Assembly: GCA_947176075.1 (NCBI GenBank)
Contig: CAMWPG010000008.1
Span: 1 to 36,065 of the forward strand
Direction of reading: 5' to 3'
Source of the DNA: an uncultured Ruminococcus sp.
GTDB taxonomy: Bacteria; Bacillota; Clostridia; Oscillospirales; Ruminococcaceae
Length of the DNA stretch: 36,065 nt
In this document: one piece after another, positions 33,905-36,065 of the stretch
How positions within the stretch are numbered: position 1 is the first letter of the stretch
Layout: the number at the start of each line of letters is the position of its first letter
The notes under the pieces: model-generated
Told to the model about the DNA's origin: nothing
Databases searched by the model: none
The model's input: only the letters and a program-made list of their open reading frames with translations
Made by a program: the position numbers and the translations under genes

Positions 33905-33932
33905 AAACGCTGCTGAAAGGTGGCGTTTTTTT
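33905..33932 (+). terminator. Terminator after spoVS
   Basis: AAACGC / GCGTTT stem with a 12-nt loop, followed by a run of T (TTTTTTT). A 16-bp palindrome GCGGCATTAATGCCGC (33938-33953) follows directly. Confidence 0.7.
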
Positions 33933-33957
33933 GTATAGCGGCATTAATGCCGCCTTA

Positions 33958-34117
33958 GAGCCTGTTTAGTATCTTTTTATGTGCGGATTTTCGAGCATAA
34001 TTTTGCTGAGGACAAGGCAAAAATCCGCAAGCAGGCTGTCGCCTTACAAGGATTTTTAACGAAGTTATCGGCAAAATTTACCGAAAAGATGTGTGAAAAA
34101 AGATACTAAACAGGCTC
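33958..34117. mobile_element. 160-bp MITE with 21-bp terminal inverted repeats and TTA target duplication
   Basis: The left end begins GAGCCTGTTTAGTATCTTTT (33958) and the right end is its exact inverse (to 34117); the repeat is perfect over at least 21 bp. TTA flanks both ends (33955-33957 and 34118-34120). The interior has no ORF and carries a sub-terminal pair TGCGGATTTT / AAAATCCGCA. The end type and the 3-bp TNA-like duplication suggest mobilisation by an IS5-group transposase, not present here. It lies between spoVS and the CNNM gene. Confidence 0.85.
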
Positions 34118-34160
34118 TTATAATATGGTGACAAGCCATAATTTGAAAGGAGAAAAATTT

Positions 34161-35474
34161 ATGGACATCGACGACGGTCGATTAGGGTGCTGCCTGATAG
34201 CTGCTGCTGTTCTGCTTTTGATACATGGGTATATAGCAGCAATTCAGGCAGCACTGGACAAAATTCGTCCGAAAGTGAAAAATCTTGCGGAAAAAGACAA
34301 AGTTTTCAGAAAGATAGCAAAACATCTCGAAAAAAACAGAAAGCTCGAAATAACATTTCTGACAGAACAAGGTCTGAGCGCTGCTCTTATTACGTTCATA
34401 ATCTATCGCATCGGCTGGCAGTTTATGCTTCCGCTGCTTATAAACGACTGCGGACTTGATAATTTTCTGTCAAAAGTTCTCACAATACTTACTGTATTTC
34501 TTGCAGCGGCATTTCTCACTGCACTTTGCAACGCTGTAGCATCAAGAATAGGTATGAAGAAATCAGAACAGATTATGCAAAAAAGCAGTCGGATGATAGA
34601 TTTTATAGTAGTGATTTTTATGCCGCTTAGTGTACTTGTAAGAGGTGTTGACTGGATACTCGGCGGCGGCGAATATGATGGGGAAGATCTACAGGTGACG
34701 GAAGAAGATTTTCTCATGATGGTTGATGCCGGAAACGAAACAGGACTTATTGAAGAGAACCAGAGGGATATGATAAACAACATCATAGACTTTGAGGATG
34801 TTACCATCACAAATGTAATGACACACCGTACAGAGCTTGTTGCGATAGACGTTGACATGAAGATAAGCGATGTAGTATATCTTGCAATGAACGAGGGATA
34901 TTCAAGAATGCCTGTATATAAGGACTACATTGACAATATTATAGGAATACTTATGGTCAAGGATCTTCTGGGACTTATCGGTGCTGAAGATATATCGCAT
35001 TTTAGTGTAAAGCATTTTGTCAGACCTGCGCTGTTTGTGCCGGAGACGGCAAAATGCAAGTATGTTTTGGAAGATATGCTAAGAGATAAAGCGCAGCTTG
35101 CTGTAGCAGTAGATGAATACGGAGGTACAGCAGGCATTGTTACGATGGAGGATCTTCTTGAAGAAATAGTGGGCAGCATACGTGATGAGTATGACGACGA
35201 GGAGATAGAAGTTCGTGATATGGGTTCTGGTTTATTCACTATAGAGGGAAATGCTGATCCGGAAGAGACCCTCAGTCAGCTCGGTATAGCCTTACCCGAG
35301 GAACAGGACGGTGACACGAAGTTTGACACTATGAGCGCATGGCTCGTGGAGCTTTTGGGAAGAATACCAGACGAGGACGAAAATTCTGAGATAGTATATG
35401 AAAATGTTAGATTCACCGTGCTTTTAATGGAGGATAATTGGATATCCAAGATCAAAGCAGAGATATTGAAATAA
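34161..35474 (+). CDS. CNNM/CBS-domain protein (hemolysin C / CorC family)
   Basis: A 437-residue membrane protein, probably involved in Mg2+ or cation transport or export, as for other CNNM-CBS proteins. N-terminal membrane domain with about four hydrophobic helices (CCLIAAAVLLLIHGYIAA … IDFIVVIFMPLSVLVRG), a loop EENQRDMINNIIDFEDVTITNVMTHRTEL, two CBS domains (AIDVDMKISDVVYLAMNEGYSRMPVYKDY and the second with AVDEYGGTAGIVTMEDLLEEIVGSIRDEYD), and the C-terminal CorC_HlyC domain. Start at ATG 34161 behind GAAAGGAG; the ORF-track ATG at 34125 precedes that site. A TATAAT at 34119-34124 begins inside the right target duplication of the MITE. Confidence 0.92.
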   Translation: MDIDDGRLGCCLIAAAVLLLIHGYIAAIQAALDKIRPKVKNLAEKDKVFRKIAKHLEKNRKLEITFLTEQGLSAALITFIIYRIGWQFMLPLLINDCGLDNFLSKVLTILTVFLAAAFLTALCNAVASRIGMKKSEQIMQKSSRMIDFIVVIFMPLSVLVRGVDWILGGGEYDGEDLQVTEEDFLMMVDAGNETGLIEENQRDMINNIIDFEDVTITNVMTHRTELVAIDVDMKISDVVYLAMNEGYSRMPVYKDYIDNIIGILMVKDLLGLIGAEDISHFSVKHFVRPALFVPETAKCKYVLEDMLRDKAQLAVAVDEYGGTAGIVTMEDLLEEIVGSIRDEYDDEEIEVRDMGSGLFTIEGNADPEETLSQLGIALPEEQDGDTKFDTMSAWLVELLGRIPDEDENSEIVYENVRFTVLLMEDNWISKIKAEILK

Positions 35475-35480
35475 AACGAA

Positions 35481-35519
35481 AAAGTCCCCGGAATTGCTGA
35501 TCCGGGGACTTTACTTTTT
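35481..35519. terminator. Bidirectional terminator at the end of the CNNM gene
   Basis: A 12-bp stem AAAGTCCCCGGA / TCCGGGGACTTT with an 8-nt loop and a T tract on the plus side. It also separates the gene from the convergent dockerin gene. Confidence 0.9.
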
Positions 35520-35653
35520 TGCGTGTTTACTTTGCTTAAACACAGCTTCTCTTTACTGCTTTTATTATACTATAAATATATTATAAAGTCAATAATAAAT
35601 TTGCAATTTCAGAAAAAATTTCTCGATCGTGAGACTGCTTTTCTTGCAGGGGA

Positions 35654-36065
35654 TTATCTTAAACTTGCTTTAAGCAGAGTTAAATCAAATATATTTACTC
35701 TTCCATCGCTGTTAATGTCAGCAATCTGTAGCTGTTCTGAGGTGAGATTTTTGAGATTTAGAAGATACTTTTGAAGGAGGACGGCATCGCTCATTGAGAG
35801 AGTTGCATCGGTGTTTAGGTCGCCTAAGATAAAGGTAGTTCCTATTCCTGCTGAGCCGCCACTCGCTGTACCACTCACTGTAACTGAAAAATTATCTTTA
35901 TATGTGTTTCCATTTAAAATATATGATACGTTTACATTTGATTTTCCAGCTTTTGAAAAATCGTAGCTATAAATAACTTTATCAGTAATATCCCTGAATG
36001 TGTCTACTGAATAAATTTCTCTTACAGAAATACCAGTTAAGTTTATTTCATCTCCTATATTATAA
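35654..36065 (-). CDS. Dockerin-containing secreted protein, C-terminal part only
   Basis: The frame is open to the right edge, so the listed start at 35878 is not real. About 60 residues of a beta-sandwich-like region (…YSYDFSKAGKSNVNVSYILNG…), similar to bacterial Ig-like modules, precede a Ser/Gly/Ala linker. A type I dockerin follows: first repeat GDLNTDATLSMSDAVLLQKYLLN, second DINSDGRVNIFDLTLLKASL. Each has the calcium-loop Asp/Asn residues and the F/S-D-x-x-L-L helix. Dockerins attach enzymes to cohesin scaffoldins in cellulosomes or amylosomes. The enzymatic part, if any, is outside the window. Convergent with the CNNM gene. Confidence 0.9.
   Translation of the reverse strand, partial: YNIGDEINLTGISVREIYSVDTFRDITDKVIYSYDFSKAGKSNVNVSYILNGNTYKDNFSVTVSGTASGGSAGIGTTFILGDLNTDATLSMSDAVLLQKYLLNLKNLTSEQLQIADINSDGRVNIFDLTLLKASLR

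Noticed and set aside
33938-33953. 16-bp palindrome as a dif or recombination site
   Set aside because: It is too short and directly follows a terminator; no other evidence.
34125-35474. ATG at 34125 as the start of the CNNM gene
   Set aside because: The ribosome site GAAAGGAG lies downstream of it and fits ATG 34161.

Overview
The window looks like a chromosome segment of a low-to-mid GC, spore-forming clostridium of the Ruminococcus type (Oscillospiraceae). Three things point there: a C-terminal type I dockerin at the right edge (cellulosome or amylosome biology), sporulation genes spoVT and spoVS, and the Firmicutes gene order rimP-nusA-ylxR-ylxQ-infB-rbfA-nrnA-truB-ribF. No tRNA, rRNA or CRISPR array was seen.

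Left part (1 to about 6333): an AT-rich mobile element whose left side lies outside the window. It holds an unrecognised secreted-type protein cut by the window edge, a small membrane protein, an HtpX-like M48 protease, a TraD/VirD4-type coupling ATPase with a probably frameshifted N-terminus, and a replication-relaxation family protein. The last 550 bp have no gene but are full of structure: a nested inverted repeat of about 193 bp, hairpins, and iterated repeats about 50 bp apart that run up to the chromosome junction. The element appears to have inserted inside feoB, leaving only the G domain and the start of the membrane domain.

Central part (7.4-26.1 kb, all on the minus strand): a small conserved-looking protein; a four-gene Gld-type ABC-2 transporter set (ATPase, permease, GldG-like, DUF4340); gltX; and the transcription/translation operon rimP to ribF. 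That operon has a strong promoter followed at once by a terminator-like hairpin. An orphan solute-binding lipoprotein and metG follow upstream.

Right part (26.3-36 kb): aspartate kinase on the plus strand converges on spoVT, which has a good match to a forespore sigma-G promoter. Next comes a three-gene set (SPFH protein with three zinc ribbons, TFIIB-type zinc-ribbon membrane protein, TPM-domain protein) that resembles the YdjI/YdjG/YdjH envelope-stress module of Bacillus, then a DUF378 protein. On the plus strand follow a candidate small RNA unit, ymdB, spoVS and a CNNM/CBS transporter-like gene. Two non-coding insertions of 150-160 bp with terminal inverted repeats and flanking direct repeats lie in this part. 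The dockerin protein is cut by the right edge.

The most unusual material is the mobile-element end in feoB, the dispersed palindromes and MITE-like units, the candidate sRNA, and the leader hairpin of the nusA operon. No single clearly new defence or biosynthetic system is visible.
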